This document shows positions 8,665-18,016 of a DNA stretch of 64,000 nt, piece by piece. Positions within the stretch are counted from its first letter, which is position 1. Every line of letters begins with the position of its first letter. The notes under the pieces are model-generated. The model searched no databases and was not told where the DNA came from. It saw only the letters and a list, made by a program, of their open reading frames with translations. The DNA lies in NCBI RefSeq assembly GCF_003315595.1, contig NZ_QNQU01000019.1:74969-138968 (forward strand), in the 5' to 3' direction. The DNA is from Pedobacter miscanthi (GTDB taxonomy: Bacteria; Bacteroidota; Bacteroidia; Sphingobacteriales; Sphingobacteriaceae). Made by a program: the position numbers and the translations under genes.

Positions 8665-8929
8665 CTTTTATTTGCTTGTTTCTTCAAACTTATAAAAAGT
8701 TTGGCTAAAAACGTTTAAAGCCGCATATAATTTTCATTACAGGTTATTTGGGGCGCAAAATGTGTTTAAAAATTGATCGATTATTGATTTTAAGTCAAAA
8801 ATTACGATTATTTGGCTTGAATAATCCTTTATTTGATTCGCATAATTTTGACATTTTGAATAGTGTTACTTTTGCCTAGGTTAATCAATCAGGTAATAGA
8901 ATTTGTTAAAAATCTTGTTTGATTAGAAT

Positions 8930-10171
8930 ATGAATTACAATCAGAGTACCATCATGAATGCAAATACAGCACCAATAAAATATATCAAAGAACGTAACCA
9001 GGGCATTGCCACTTTACTGGCTTTTGCGCTCCTCCCGATTTCGGGTTTTGCCACCGATATTTATATCCCTTCTTTGCCTGATATGGCGGCGGCCATAAAC
9101 GTCAGTAATGTTCAGGTTCAGCTTACTTTAAGTATCTTTTTGATTAGTTACGGGGTTTCGCAACTGTTTATTGGTAGCGTGCTGGATAGTTTTGGGCGGT
9201 ATAAAATCTGTCTTTATTCCCTGTTGATTTTCGCAGTTGCAAGCATTGTTATCGCCACAAGTCATAATATTTACCTCATTTATTTTATGCGTGTAATCCA
9301 TGGGGTTACCGTTGGGGCCATTGTGGTGGCAAAAAGGGCATACTTTGTCGATCTTTTTGAGGGCGATCAGTTAAAACATTATTTAAGCCTGTTTTCCATT
9401 ATCTGGAGTACCGGACCAATTGTAGCGCCATTTATAGGCGGTTATCTGCAAACTGCTTTTGGCTGGGAATCTAACTTCTATTTTTTGGCGGGATTTGCTG
9501 TCGTTTTTGCTTTGTTGGAGATTGTATTCAGTGGTGAAACTTTAAGGCATTTTACCGATTTTCAACTTAAAAAGATTACAGGTATCTATGCAGAAATGAT
9601 TAAAACCACCAGTTTTACGCTGGGCATTGTAATGTTAGGTTTGGCTTATTGTATGGTGATGGTTTACAATATGACAGGCCCGTTTATTATCGAGCATCAC
9701 TTAAATTTTTCGCCGGTTGTGGCAGGATACAGCTCATTGTTTTTGGGTTTTGCCTGGATGGTTGGTGGTTTTATTGGTAAAGCAACTATTAATAAACCCT
9801 TCTTTAGAAGGTTAATGATCAATTCACTATTACAGGTTGCTTTTGTTGTGCTGATGATGATAAGTTTAAATTTCGTTTCAAACTTATGGTCGCTGATTTT
9901 CTTTGCGTTTATTATCCACGTTGGTGCGGGTTATACTTTTAACAACTACTTTACTTTCTGTTTAAGCAAATTCCCGAAAAATGCAGGGATTGCAGGTGGT
10001 TTAACAGGAGGTTTTACATACGTAATTGTTTCTTTTTTGAGTTATGGCGTGGTAAACCTGATCCCGGCTAAAGATGAACGCAACCTGAGCCACAGTTATC
10101 TGATTATGATTCTGTTATCAGTTTTAGTGATGTTTATCATTTCAAGGATCAGGCAGAAAAACGAAGCATAA
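8930..10171 (+). CDS. Bcr/CflA family multidrug efflux MFS transporter
   Basis: A 413-residue proton-driven exporter with 12 membrane helices. The N-terminal GFATDIYIPSLPDMA is the Bcr/CflA mark, followed by VQLTLSIFLISYGVSQLFIG and GSVLDSFGRYKICLYSL (motif A, loop 2-3) and RVIHGVTVGAIVVAKRAYF (helix 4). Relatives export bicyclomycin, chloramphenicol, florfenicol or cysteine; the substrate here is unknown. Two starts are possible, 8930 and 8954 (MNANTAPI); the upstream one adds MNYNQSTI. Its stop is three bases before the end of the convergent beta-barrel gene, so the two transcripts meet tail to tail with no room for a separate terminator. Confidence 0.9.
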   Translation: MNYNQSTIMNANTAPIKYIKERNQGIATLLAFALLPISGFATDIYIPSLPDMAAAINVSNVQVQLTLSIFLISYGVSQLFIGSVLDSFGRYKICLYSLLIFAVASIVIATSHNIYLIYFMRVIHGVTVGAIVVAKRAYFVDLFEGDQLKHYLSLFSIIWSTGPIVAPFIGGYLQTAFGWESNFYFLAGFAVVFALLEIVFSGETLRHFTDFQLKKITGIYAEMIKTTSFTLGIVMLGLAYCMVMVYNMTGPFIIEHHLNFSPVVAGYSSLFLGFAWMVGGFIGKATINKPFFRRLMINSLLQVAFVVLMMISLNFVSNLWSLIFFAFIIHVGAGYTFNNYFTFCLSKFPKNAGIAGGLTGGFTYVIVSFLSYGVVNLIPAKDERNLSHSYLIMILLSVLVMFIISRIRQKNEA

Positions 10172-10174
10172 GGT

Positions 10175-12598
10175 TTATTTTATGCGGCCTTCCTCGTCGG
10201 TTACGCTGGTTTTGCGTTCGCGGGTACCTTTAATGCTGCTGCTGCCAAAAATGTAGTTTAAACTGAGCCGGTAAACCCTGGTTTCCTGTTTTTGGGTGAG
10301 GTTGTAATCTAAACCAGAAAGTGCACTGCTGATTCTTGCTTTTCTGGAATTGAGTACATCATTGGCAGCAAGTTTAACATTGAATTTTTTATCAAAAAAT
10401 GATTTTTTAAGTCCTAAATCTATCCCATAATAAGGTTTAATGGCATAAGTGCCGTAAATCTGTGATGATGCATACTCGCCCGAAAGTTCTGCCGCGGTGG
10501 TTGGGCTAAGGGTAAAAGTGTGACTGCTGTTGAACATAAAATTCACTTTTTTCCTGTTGTAAACACCGTTACCTAAATTTTCGGTTTTGATTTGGTTGTA
10601 AGTGCTGGTAAGTGTATTGTCCATGCTCCAGAATTTCGTAACCGTGGTAGGGTAGCCAACCGTTAAATCATAAGCATATTGTTTATCAAGGTTTTTTACC
10701 GTTTGATAAAGCGTTTTTTTCTCGTTTTCCGGTAGTAATACATCAAGAATCAGGTTATTGGTAATGCTGTAACCCAGCGAAATGTTTAAAGCCTTTTTGT
10801 AATTGTATGAAAGTTGCAATGTATTGGTATACTGTGGGTTAAGAAAGGGATTGCCCTGACTAAAGGTATAGAGATCAACAAAATATACAAACGGGTTTAG
10901 CGATTTATAATCAGGACGGTCGATCCTTCTGTTATATGAAAAACCGATCTCACTATTCGGATTTAAGGTTTGATTAACACTAAAATTTGGGAAAAAGTCA
11001 AAATAACTGCGTTCCACGATCTTATTGTCGTTAATGGAATTTCCTTTGGAGTTGGTTTGTTCCATTCTTAAACCAATTTCAATACTGGTTGATTTAAATT
11101 CGTGTTTCAGGCTTCCGTAGGCTGCGTTGATGTTTTCGTCGTAAATAAAATGATTGCTTCTGCTTACATCGTTCTTCCAGTCTGTCCCGATCTGATTTTC
11201 GAACTGAAAATCGTTATCGGTACTTACCCAACTGCTTTTTAATCCCATATCTAATTTTGTACGGGCGCTCAACGGTATGGTATAGTCAATTTTTGCAGCC
11301 CTGATTTTGATAAAGGAAGGTGTGGCATTCCTGAAAATGGCCGGCGATTTATAATTTGCCCCGTTCTGATCGAAAAAGAAATTCTGGTAAAGTGTATTTT
11401 CTTCACTGTGGTACTTTGCATAATCGAGATCGATAGAAAGTTCCTGGCCAAGCGTATCGATTACACTTTTGTAATTCAGATTATAGGCCTGATTACGGTA
11501 TTTGTTCTTTGCCGGGTTATCGGCAATGATCGAAGAATCTGTATCTGTAAAATTTTGTCCGATGGCTGTACCACCATTTGATGAATCGTGACCATTGTTA
11601 AAATAGCCTGTAGTTAAGAAACCAAGGGTATTGTTGTCATTAATAAAATAGTCGATTCCTGCCTTGTAATTGTTGTTATGCGTAGATCTTATCTGCGTAT
11701 TGTACTGGTGGAAATAAGTATCCTGATCGCTGCCTTTTACAATCCTTAAAATATCGAGGTTTTCGCTTGCTTTGTTATTATTGTTCGCGAAGCTTCCAAA
11801 AATGTTCAGGTTTTTGTTGCGGTGGTTAATGGATATTCCTGCATCACTTTTAGAATTTTTCCCATAGCCGAAGCCTAAATCTATATTTCCATTGGTGCCA
11901 TAATTAGCATTCTTTTTCAGCTTAAAGTTGATGATACCTGCATTGCCTTCGGCATCATATTTTGAAGATGGACTGGTAATAAATTCGATCGTTTTAATTT
12001 CGTTATCATTTAACGATCGCAGTCGCGTGGCCAGCTGTTCGGCTGATAAATATGTCGATTTTCCATCAATCAGTACATTTACGCCCGATTTTCCTTTAAT
12101 GCTGATTACCCCGTCCTGATTGACAGATACCCCCGGCATTTTAGATAATATTTCGAGAGCGGTATTTCCGGTTGAAACAATGCTGTTTTCAACATTCATT
12201 ACCGTTTTATCGTTATGGCGTTCGATTAGTGCCTTACGACCGGCTATTACGACACTTTCTAATTCGTTTACCTCCTGATTGAGGTTAAAGCTTAAATCCA
12301 TTTGGGTTTTGCCGGCAATTGGCTCAAAAATTTCTTCAACTGTTTTATAACCCACTGCCTTAACCACAACTTTGAATTTACCCGTTGGGAAGTTTTCTAA
12401 TACATAGTGGCCATCCTGATTGGTAGTAACAAATTTAAAAAATGTAGTATCTGCCTGGCTTGTAAATTTAAGATTGGCAGAAACCCTGATGCCGTTTTTG
12501 GTGATTACGCTACCGCTAATGCGGATTTTTGTTGTCTGTGCAAAAACTACATTTAAAAATAATAGAGAGAACAGAAAATTTAGTGAGAATATTTTCAT
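10175..12598 (-). CDS. Outer membrane beta-barrel protein, TonB-dependent receptor-like, with CarboxypepD_reg N-terminus
   Basis: An 807-residue outer membrane protein. A signal peptide ends near residue 20 (VFAQ). Residues 24-105 form a carboxypeptidase regulatory-like domain (GSVITKNGIRVSANLKF). A plug-like region follows at about 115-235 (ALEILSKMPGVSVNQDGVISIKGKSGVNVLIDG; the last part of that is the plug core). The rest is an antiparallel beta-barrel of the OMP_b-brl_3 type, with the typical RPDYKSLNPF and GNPFLNPQYTN strand motifs. These are found widely in Bacteroidota; ligands are unknown, and no SusD partner is adjacent. The C-terminus (TSVTDEEGRIK) lacks the usual terminal aromatic residue. 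It is probably transcribed alone. Confidence 0.88.
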   Translation of the reverse strand: MKIFSLNFLFSLLFLNVVFAQTTKIRISGSVITKNGIRVSANLKFTSQADTTFFKFVTTNQDGHYVLENFPTGKFKVVVKAVGYKTVEEIFEPIAGKTQMDLSFNLNQEVNELESVVIAGRKALIERHNDKTVMNVENSIVSTGNTALEILSKMPGVSVNQDGVISIKGKSGVNVLIDGKSTYLSAEQLATRLRSLNDNEIKTIEFITSPSSKYDAEGNAGIINFKLKKNANYGTNGNIDLGFGYGKNSKSDAGISINHRNKNLNIFGSFANNNNKASENLDILRIVKGSDQDTYFHQYNTQIRSTHNNNYKAGIDYFINDNNTLGFLTTGYFNNGHDSSNGGTAIGQNFTDTDSSIIADNPAKNKYRNQAYNLNYKSVIDTLGQELSIDLDYAKYHSEENTLYQNFFFDQNGANYKSPAIFRNATPSFIKIRAAKIDYTIPLSARTKLDMGLKSSWVSTDNDFQFENQIGTDWKNDVSRSNHFIYDENINAAYGSLKHEFKSTSIEIGLRMEQTNSKGNSINDNKIVERSYFDFFPNFSVNQTLNPNSEIGFSYNRRIDRPDYKSLNPFVYFVDLYTFSQGNPFLNPQYTNTLQLSYNYKKALNISLGYSITNNLILDVLLPENEKKTLYQTVKNLDKQYAYDLTVGYPTTVTKFWSMDNTLTSTYNQIKTENLGNGVYNRKKVNFMFNSSHTFTLSPTTAAELSGEYASSQIYGTYAIKPYYGIDLGLKKSFFDKKFNVKLAANDVLNSRKARISSALSGLDYNLTQKQETRVYRLSLNYIFGSSSIKGTRERKTSVTDEEGRIK

Positions 12599-13397
12599 TG
12601 TTAATTAGGGAGCTGATGATTAGTTTTTCCTTTATCTGATTAGGAATTAGAACGAAACTAAGTCATTAGGTGCGTTAAGTGCTGATTTTTAACAATGTTT
12701 AACCCAATTAACATATTTTTACATTCTATGGTTTAGTCGTTCATTGGTCATTTGTTTATTGGTGTTGGGCAGAATGGCTATTGTTTTGCGCTACCACCAT
12801 TTAGAGTTTGAATTTATTTCATAAAAGTCAATATTAATGACGTATATAATTGATTTTTTGCCCTGCAGCTCATTCTTGTTTCGGCTCGCCGCCGCCGAAG
12901 GGCTCCTTCTTTTTGGCGTCAAAAAGAACCAAAAAACGCCGGCTGAAAATTTTTCTTTGGAAGCAAGTAAGTTGGCTTTGTCGGTGGAGCCCGAAAAATT
13001 TATTAGGCCGGAATTAAGGAGAACGGTGAGGTAGTGCTTTGGCCTAGCTGGACGGAAATGCAGGCAACCAATAAGGCGCTTATTATTAATAGATTACTAA
13101 ATAATGTCAATGGTTGCGGAGTGCACAATGTAGTCGAAAACCACGTAATAGCTTAGAGAAGCTAAATCTGTCTCTTAGTAAATCTTCTCCGCTTCACTGC
13201 GTTCCAGTCGGACGAACTTTTTTAAATGTGTTGATTTTAGTGAGAGTCGAATAGTCCGTGCCTACTGTGTTTCCGTGGCAAAAATAGAGAGGTCTTAGCG
13301 AGACCCTAGGACCAGAGTGAGACTAGATTTAGCATTTTCTCGCAAATAGACCCTGAAATAAATTCAGGGTGACGGCTGCTGTTGTTAGTGTAACAAA
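12599..13397. other. Gene-free 800-bp gap with interspersed-repeat character
   Basis: I see no convincing gene here. An open frame at 12837-13034 (65 residues) lacks domain features and overlaps a repeat-like segment: a 9-bp perfect hairpin TTCTTTTTG-GCGT-CAAAAAGAA at 12907-12928 inside a GC-rich block. Short GGTCATT-type tracts are at 12737-12760. Positions 13130-13220 hold a partial version of the GAGAAATCT/GTCGAAATGACG type element. 13342-13374 is a separate repeat entry. The block is best read as dispersed non-coding elements. Confidence 0.5.
13342..13374. repeat. CCTGAA-TTCAGG palindromic element, copy 1
   Basis: The core CCCTGAAATAAATTCAGGG is a hairpin with 6-8 paired bases, flanked by GCAAATAGA and TGACG. 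A nearly identical element, including both flanks, is at 48646-48679, so this is a dispersed repeat and not a chance palindrome. Confidence 0.65.
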
Positions 13398-13424
13398 AAA
13401 GTCGTGGCATTATACCACGACTTT
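13398..13424. terminator. Hairpin terminator downstream of the oligoendopeptidase gene
   Basis: Arms GTCGTGG (13401-13407) and CCACGAC (13415-13421) with loop CATTATA; AAA and TTT extend the stem, and both sides are A/T rich so it can work in either direction. It lies 56 bases beyond the end of the peptidase gene on the minus strand. Confidence 0.7.
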
Positions 13425-13479
13425 CATTTATATAACAGTGAGGGGAAAACCTTCAACCCTCTACCTTCCAACTTCAGCC

Positions 13480-15183
13480 TTATCCCAATTTCTCAAGCTC
13501 CGATTTTACAAAACCAGCAAGTTCTTTCACATATTCTGCGCTGAAATCAAATTTGATTCCTGCGGTTTCATATATTTCATTCATTGGTTTAGTGTAACCC
13601 AAAGAAAGTGCTGCTAGGTATTGATCCAATGCTTTTTCAGGATTTTCTTTATAGTTTTTCCAAACGGCAATGGCGCCTAATTGAGCAATGGCATATTCGA
13701 TATAATAAAAAGGAACTTCGAACAGGTGCAGTTGTTTCTGCCATCCGTTACCAAATTGCTGTTCCAGATCTGTCCAGTCGGCAAAACCTGCACCAAAACG
13801 GTTATAAATCTGTTTAAAAGTTTCTTCACGATCGGCTGCAGTATGCGTAGGGTTGGTGTAAATCCAGTGTTGAAACTGATCAATTACTGCAACCCATGGC
13901 AAAGTTTTTAAAACATCTGCCAACTGCTCTTTTTTAGCACGGTTTAAATCTTCCTCATTGTCGAAATATACATCCCATTTATCCATAGAGATCAATTCCA
14001 TACTCATCGAGGCCAGTTCGGCTACTTCAGAAGGGCAGTGTTTAAAATCGTTGAGTTCTAAGCCGGCCGTTAAAAAAGTATGGATGGCATGTCCGCCTTC
14101 ATGCACCATGGTGGTTAAATCGCGCAGCGAATTTGCCGAGTTCATAAAAATAAATGGTGCTCCTGTTTCGGCCAAAGGGTAGTTGTAACCGCCCGGCGCC
14201 TTACCTTTTCTGCTTTCTACATCAAAAAGGTTGTTGGCTTTCATAGTGGCAAGTTTTTCGCCCAGTTTTTCATCTATTGCATTAAAGCAGGCAATACTTT
14301 TATCAATCAGTTCTTCACCATTGTTGAAAGGTTTTAAAGCTGGTTTGCCACTAATGCTTACTTCCAGATCCCAGGGTTTTAACACTTCTAAACTCAAAGC
14401 TTCGCGGCGTTTTTCGGCCTGTTCTTTTAAAATCGGAACAATTTCCTTTTCAATCGCATTGGCAAAATCATAACAATCCTGTGCAGTATAATCGAAACGT
14501 CCCAAAGCCTGGAACATGTAATCTCGGTAATTTTCGAAACCTGCATTTAGCGCCACCTGGGTACGCAGTTTAATCAGTTCATCGAATAAGATATTTAAAT
14601 CGTCCTTATCAACCAAACGGCGTTGTTGAATGGTTTTCCAGGCGTTTTCACGTACCTCGCGATTTAAATCCTTAACAAAGACCGAAGCCTGCTCCAAAGT
14701 ATATTCCTGGCCGTTAATTTCTACACTCATCGCACCTGTAGTGCTTTGGTATTTCTGTTGTTTTACCTGCAGTTCGGTGAAAAGTTCAATATTTTCATCA
14801 CGGTAAAGTTCTAAAGCTTTTTTAATGGCACGACTATAAACGAAATATTTTTCTTTGTCGAGATCCTCCATAAACGGACTTTCTACAAATTTTTTATTCA
14901 GCTCGTTGGCCAGAGGAGAAATTTTTGGTTCTATCTCCGTGGCGAAATACTGAAAATTCTTAACCAGCTCTTCATTTGCCGTATCGCAGCTCATTTTAAT
15001 GTAGCGCCAGGCAAAATCTTCCTCCAAAGCGGCTTCCAGTTCAGAGCGGTCTTTTAACCATTGTTCTAATTCCGTTGTGCTGCTTATTTCGCGGTTCTGT
15101 AATTCAGTAAAAAGTGGTTCTAAATTTTCCCAGGTAATGGTTAATTCCTGTGGGATATATGTTCTGGGTTTCTTAGTTATCAT
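13480..15183 (-). CDS. M3 family oligoendopeptidase (PepF-like)
   Basis: A 567-residue cytoplasmic zinc peptidase that degrades short peptides. The active site HEGGH in TMVHEGGHAIHTF is near residue 361, with the third zinc ligand expected in the downstream ELASMSMELISMD (Glu). Residues 100-350 form the helical M3 lid, and the sequence RVNARENAWKT-like VRENAWKTIQQRR near residue 180 is a common PepF element. It has the PepF length (about 560-600). The start at ATG 15181-15183 has no signal peptide, so it acts in the cytosol. It is followed by a terminator hairpin, and the upstream gene ubiA is 110 bases away, so it is probably monocistronic or weakly linked. Confidence 0.93.
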   Translation of the reverse strand: MITKKPRTYIPQELTITWENLEPLFTELQNREISSTTELEQWLKDRSELEAALEEDFAWRYIKMSCDTANEELVKNFQYFATEIEPKISPLANELNKKFVESPFMEDLDKEKYFVYSRAIKKALELYRDENIELFTELQVKQQKYQSTTGAMSVEINGQEYTLEQASVFVKDLNREVRENAWKTIQQRRLVDKDDLNILFDELIKLRTQVALNAGFENYRDYMFQALGRFDYTAQDCYDFANAIEKEIVPILKEQAEKRREALSLEVLKPWDLEVSISGKPALKPFNNGEELIDKSIACFNAIDEKLGEKLATMKANNLFDVESRKGKAPGGYNYPLAETGAPFIFMNSANSLRDLTTMVHEGGHAIHTFLTAGLELNDFKHCPSEVAELASMSMELISMDKWDVYFDNEEDLNRAKKEQLADVLKTLPWVAVIDQFQHWIYTNPTHTAADREETFKQIYNRFGAGFADWTDLEQQFGNGWQKQLHLFEVPFYYIEYAIAQLGAIAVWKNYKENPEKALDQYLAALSLGYTKPMNEIYETAGIKFDFSAEYVKELAGFVKSELEKLG

Positions 15184-15292
15184 TTTTGTAATTATTGAAG
15201 GATAGAATTATTGAATGATGTTTAATTATTGAATTAATGATTGAGTGAATGTTTGTCATTCTCCCATTCAAAACTCACTCATTCAATCATTA

Positions 15293-16150
15293 TTATTTAT
15301 GTCTCAAATAAGCGTCTAGCAAAAAACATACAGCAAATACCACCGATGCATAACCATTTAAGGTTTGAAAAGCCCTGTTTACCTTGCTGATGTCGTTCGG
15401 TTTAACCAATAGGTGCTGATAAATCAACATCGAACAGAAAAACACTATACCTACGTAATATACCCAGCTAAAAGATGTAAAGAACACAGGTAAAATTACA
15501 CAGGTAGCCGATAATATATGCAACAGCACCGAAACATTTAAAGCATTTTTAATGCCAAGTGCCGATGGAATGGAATGTAATTGCTCTTCACGGTCAAATT
15601 CTTCGTCCTGTAAAGCGTAAATAATGTCGAATCCGCTCACCCAAAAAAGTACCGTTAACGAATATAAAACAGGCACCAATGCAAAATGTCCGGTAACTGC
15701 AATATAAGCACCGATGGGAGCAAGAGAAAGACCTAAACCCAATACCAGGTGACATAAGGCCGTAAATCTTTTAGTATAGCTATAAAATAAAACCACAAAC
15801 AGTGCTACTGGCGATAAATAAAAACAAAGTGGGTTAATAAAGTATGTGGTAATGGCAAAAAGCACACAATTGATTATGACGAAAATTAATGCTTCGTTTG
15901 CCGAAACCTTGCCCGCCGGAATATCCCTCATTTTGGTACGTGGATTTTTGGCATCTATATTCCTGTCAAGATAGCGATTAAAGGCCATGGCCGAGTTACG
16001 GGCAAAAACCATACAGAGCAAAACCAGGATCAGTTTATACCACGAAAATGGATTTTCTGTTGTGGTTACACCCAAAAAAAAGCCAATCATGGCAAATGGA
16101 AGCGCAAAAACAGAGTGGGCGAATAATACGAGTGAAAAGTATTTTTTCAT
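15293..16150 (-). CDS. ubiA: UbiA family prenyltransferase (4-hydroxybenzoate polyprenyltransferase type)
   Basis: A 285-residue membrane enzyme with about eight or nine helices. The two Asp-rich prenyl-diphosphate/Mg sites are NRYLDRNIDAKNPRT near residue 60 and DIIYALQDEEFDREEQLHS near residue 175. These match 4-hydroxybenzoate-type prenyltransferases rather than MenA, whose motifs differ. In Bacteroidota without ubiquinone, this family is often MqnP of the futalosine menaquinone route, which prenylates the 1,4-dihydroxy-6-naphthoate ring; that would fit the UbiE methyltransferase nearby at 17285. The choice between the two names cannot be made from this window. The next gene on this strand is engB, 343 bases upstream and separated by repeat DNA. 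Confidence 0.88.
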   Translation of the reverse strand: MKKYFSLVLFAHSVFALPFAMIGFFLGVTTTENPFSWYKLILVLLCMVFARNSAMAFNRYLDRNIDAKNPRTKMRDIPAGKVSANEALIFVIINCVLFAITTYFINPLCFYLSPVALFVVLFYSYTKRFTALCHLVLGLGLSLAPIGAYIAVTGHFALVPVLYSLTVLFWVSGFDIIYALQDEEFDREEQLHSIPSALGIKNALNVSVLLHILSATCVILPVFFTSFSWVYYVGIVFFCSMLIYQHLLVKPNDISKVNRAFQTLNGYASVVFAVCFLLDAYLRHK

Positions 16151-16493
16151 TTAATTAGAAAAGGTTAACTGTATAAATTGGTTAACTGGTAATTGTTTAT
16201 CTGTGGTTAACTGGTAAATTGCTTTATTGCAGGATTGCTATATTGCTAACTGCAAATTGCCTACTGTAAACTGATTATAGTTAATTGTTTACCCTTCGAC
16301 TACGCTCAGGGGGTAACTGTTTAGCTAAATTGTTTACTTGTAGGATTGTAAATTGTTTATTCATGGTTAACTGGTTAATTGTTTAAATCGGTTAATTGTA
16401 TTGATTGGCTAATCGTTAAATACTTTCTGCACCATGTTATATACAACCAAACCATGAACTATCAAACCATTGACCAATAAACAAATGAACCAA
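16151..16493. repeat. Low-complexity GGTTAACTG / TTAATTGTTT tract with CCCTTCGACTACGCTCAGGG element
   Basis: The 343-bp gap between ubiA and engB is filled by degenerate GGTTAACTG, TTAATTGTTT and TTGCTATATTGC-like words. At 16281-16319 is TTAATTGTTTACCCTTCGAC followed by TACGCTCAGGGGGTAACTG. The same element occurs at 19801-19840 (reverse), 29445-29486 and 29552-29593. No gene is visible. Confidence 0.7.
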
Positions 16494-17117
16494 TTAAAAC
16501 TTTTTATATTCTTTTGGTACTACAAAATCCTTATTTACTTCATAGATAAAGCTCAAAACCTCATCTTTTCCTACTGCTTTTTCGGCAGAAGTAATAAAGG
16601 TTGTAGGGATTTCCTCAAAAAATTCACCTAACTTTTTCTTAAACGCAGCAACATTTTTCTGGGTGGTGGTCATGCCCTGTTTATCTGCTTTGGTAAAAAT
16701 TAATGAAAAGGGAATCTGTTTTTCGCCTAACCAGTAGCAAAACTCGATGTCAATTCCCTGTGGTTCTAAACGACTATCTATAAGCACAAAAACGCATTGT
16801 AAACTTTCCCTTTTGGTAATATAAGCGCGGATAAATTTTTCCCATTTCTCCCTGCTGGTTTTCGAAACTTTGGCATAACCATAACCGGGTAAATCGACAA
16901 TGTACCAGGCTTCGTTAATTAAAAAATGGTTAATCAGCTGGGTTTTCCCCGGGCGCTGAGAGGTTTTTGCCAATCCATGCTGGTTAACCAACATATTGAT
17001 CAGTGAAGATTTACCCACATTAGAGCGACCAATAAACGCATATTCGGGCATTAAAGGCGCCGGCAGTGCCGAGATCTGGGTGTTGCTGCAAACAAATGTT
17101 GCCGTTTTGATAATCAT
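16494..17117 (-). CDS. engB: Ribosome biogenesis GTPase EngB (YsxC/YihA)
   Basis: A 207-residue essential GTPase needed for assembly of the 50S ribosomal subunit. The G motifs are complete: G1 GRSNVGKSS (residues 30-38), G2 PGKTQ (56-60), G3 DLPG (75-78), G4 TKAD (142-145), and a C-terminal TSAEK near G5. The spacing is that of the TrmE-Era-EngA-EngB group. The length is typical. The start at ATG 17115-17117 is supported by a TACCTTTG box ending only four bases upstream, which implies a very short leader. It is divergent from ubiE, which starts 168 bases away. Confidence 0.97.
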   Translation of the reverse strand: MIIKTATFVCSNTQISALPAPLMPEYAFIGRSNVGKSSLINMLVNQHGLAKTSQRPGKTQLINHFLINEAWYIVDLPGYGYAKVSKTSREKWEKFIRAYITKRESLQCVFVLIDSRLEPQGIDIEFCYWLGEKQIPFSLIFTKADKQGMTTTQKNVAAFKKKLGEFFEEIPTTFITSAEKAVGKDEVLSFIYEVNKDFVVPKEYKKF

Positions 17118-17121
17118 GGTA

Positions 17122-17129
17122 CAAAGGTA
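17122..17129 (-). promoter_or_regulatory. -7 box TACCTTTG directly upstream of engB
   Basis: Minus-strand TACCTTTG ends four bases before the engB ATG, so the transcript is nearly leaderless. No matching TTG box was found at -33. Confidence 0.5.
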
Positions 17130-17267
17130 GGGTTTTGAGTCCGAAGTCCGAAGTCGGAAGTCTGAAGTCTAAATTGATAATCTTTTCCGGATCTGATTTT
17201 TGACAATTGGCTGAATACTTTGAGCCAATACCTCGGACTTCGGACTAAAGACTCCCGACTTTTTCTC

Positions 17268-17275
17268 TATCTTTG
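17268..17275 (+). promoter_or_regulatory. -7 box TATCTTTG upstream of ubiE
   Basis: TATCTTTG matches TAnnTTTG, ten bases before the ATG at 17285. This supports that ATG over the TTG at 17273, which lies inside the box. Confidence 0.55.
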
Positions 17276-17284
17276 CCACATATC

Positions 17285-18016
17285 ATGAATCAGAATATCA
17301 CTCCATACCAAGTAGAAGATGCAACTAAAAAAGAGCAGGTTGCAACCATGTTCAATAATATTTCGGGCACTTACGATTTTTTAAACCATTTCCTTTCTTT
17401 AGGCATTGATGTGTTGTGGCGTAAGAAAGCCATTAAGGAACTGGTTTCTATCCAACCACGGATTATGCTTGATGTGGCTACCGGAACGGGCGATTTCGCT
17501 TTTGAAGCCATTAAAAAACTTCATCCCGAAAAGGTAATCGGTGTAGATATTTCAGAAGGTATGCTCGAGGTGGCCAAAAAGAAAATCAACGAGCGTAACC
17601 TGAACGAAACTTTTACCGTACAGGTGGGCGATTCAGAAGGGCTGCATTTCGAGGATAATACTTTCGATGCCATTACCTGCGCCTATGGTGTCCGTAATTT
17701 CGAAAACCTGGAAAAAGGACTAACCGATATGTACCGGGTATTAAAACCAAATGGCAAAATGGTGATTTTGGAGTTCTCTAAACCAAGGGTATTTCCGGTT
17801 AAACAATTATACAGTTTCTATTTTAAACAGGTAACACCATTTTTTGGAAAACTGTTTTCTAAAGACCACAGGGCCTATACTTATCTGCCTGAGTCAGTAG
17901 CCGCTTTCCCTGATGGAGAAGATTTTACCAAACTGATGGAAAAAATCGGTTTCAAAAGTACCAAACAGCGAATTTTAACGTTTGGAATAAGTTCGATATA
18001 CACAGGAACCAAATGA
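17285..18016 (+). CDS. ubiE: Demethylmenaquinone methyltransferase UbiE/MenG
   Basis: A 243-residue SAM-dependent C-methyltransferase, the last step of menaquinone synthesis. Visible marks: the UbiE opening MFNNISGTYDFLNHFLSLGID (split here as shown by YDFLNHFLS), the SAM glycine motif DVATGTGDFAFEA near 65, the YGVRNFENLEKGL signature, and the C-terminal RAYTYLPESVAAFPDGEDF. The start is the ATG at 17285; an in-frame TTG at 17273 is open but falls inside the promoter box. Its stop overlaps the porT start by four bases (ATGA), a pairing often seen in Bacteroidota and one that ties T9SS expression to this gene. Confidence 0.95.
   Translation: MNQNITPYQVEDATKKEQVATMFNNISGTYDFLNHFLSLGIDVLWRKKAIKELVSIQPRIMLDVATGTGDFAFEAIKKLHPEKVIGVDISEGMLEVAKKKINERNLNETFTVQVGDSEGLHFEDNTFDAITCAYGVRNFENLEKGLTDMYRVLKPNGKMVILEFSKPRVFPVKQLYSFYFKQVTPFFGKLFSKDHRAYTYLPESVAAFPDGEDFTKLMEKIGFKSTKQRILTFGISSIYTGTK

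Noticed and set aside
12837..13034. 65-residue open frame after the beta-barrel gene
   Set aside because: It runs through a GC-rich repeat with a perfect 9-bp hairpin, shows no signal, helix or motif, and has no promoter box; treated as non-coding repeat.
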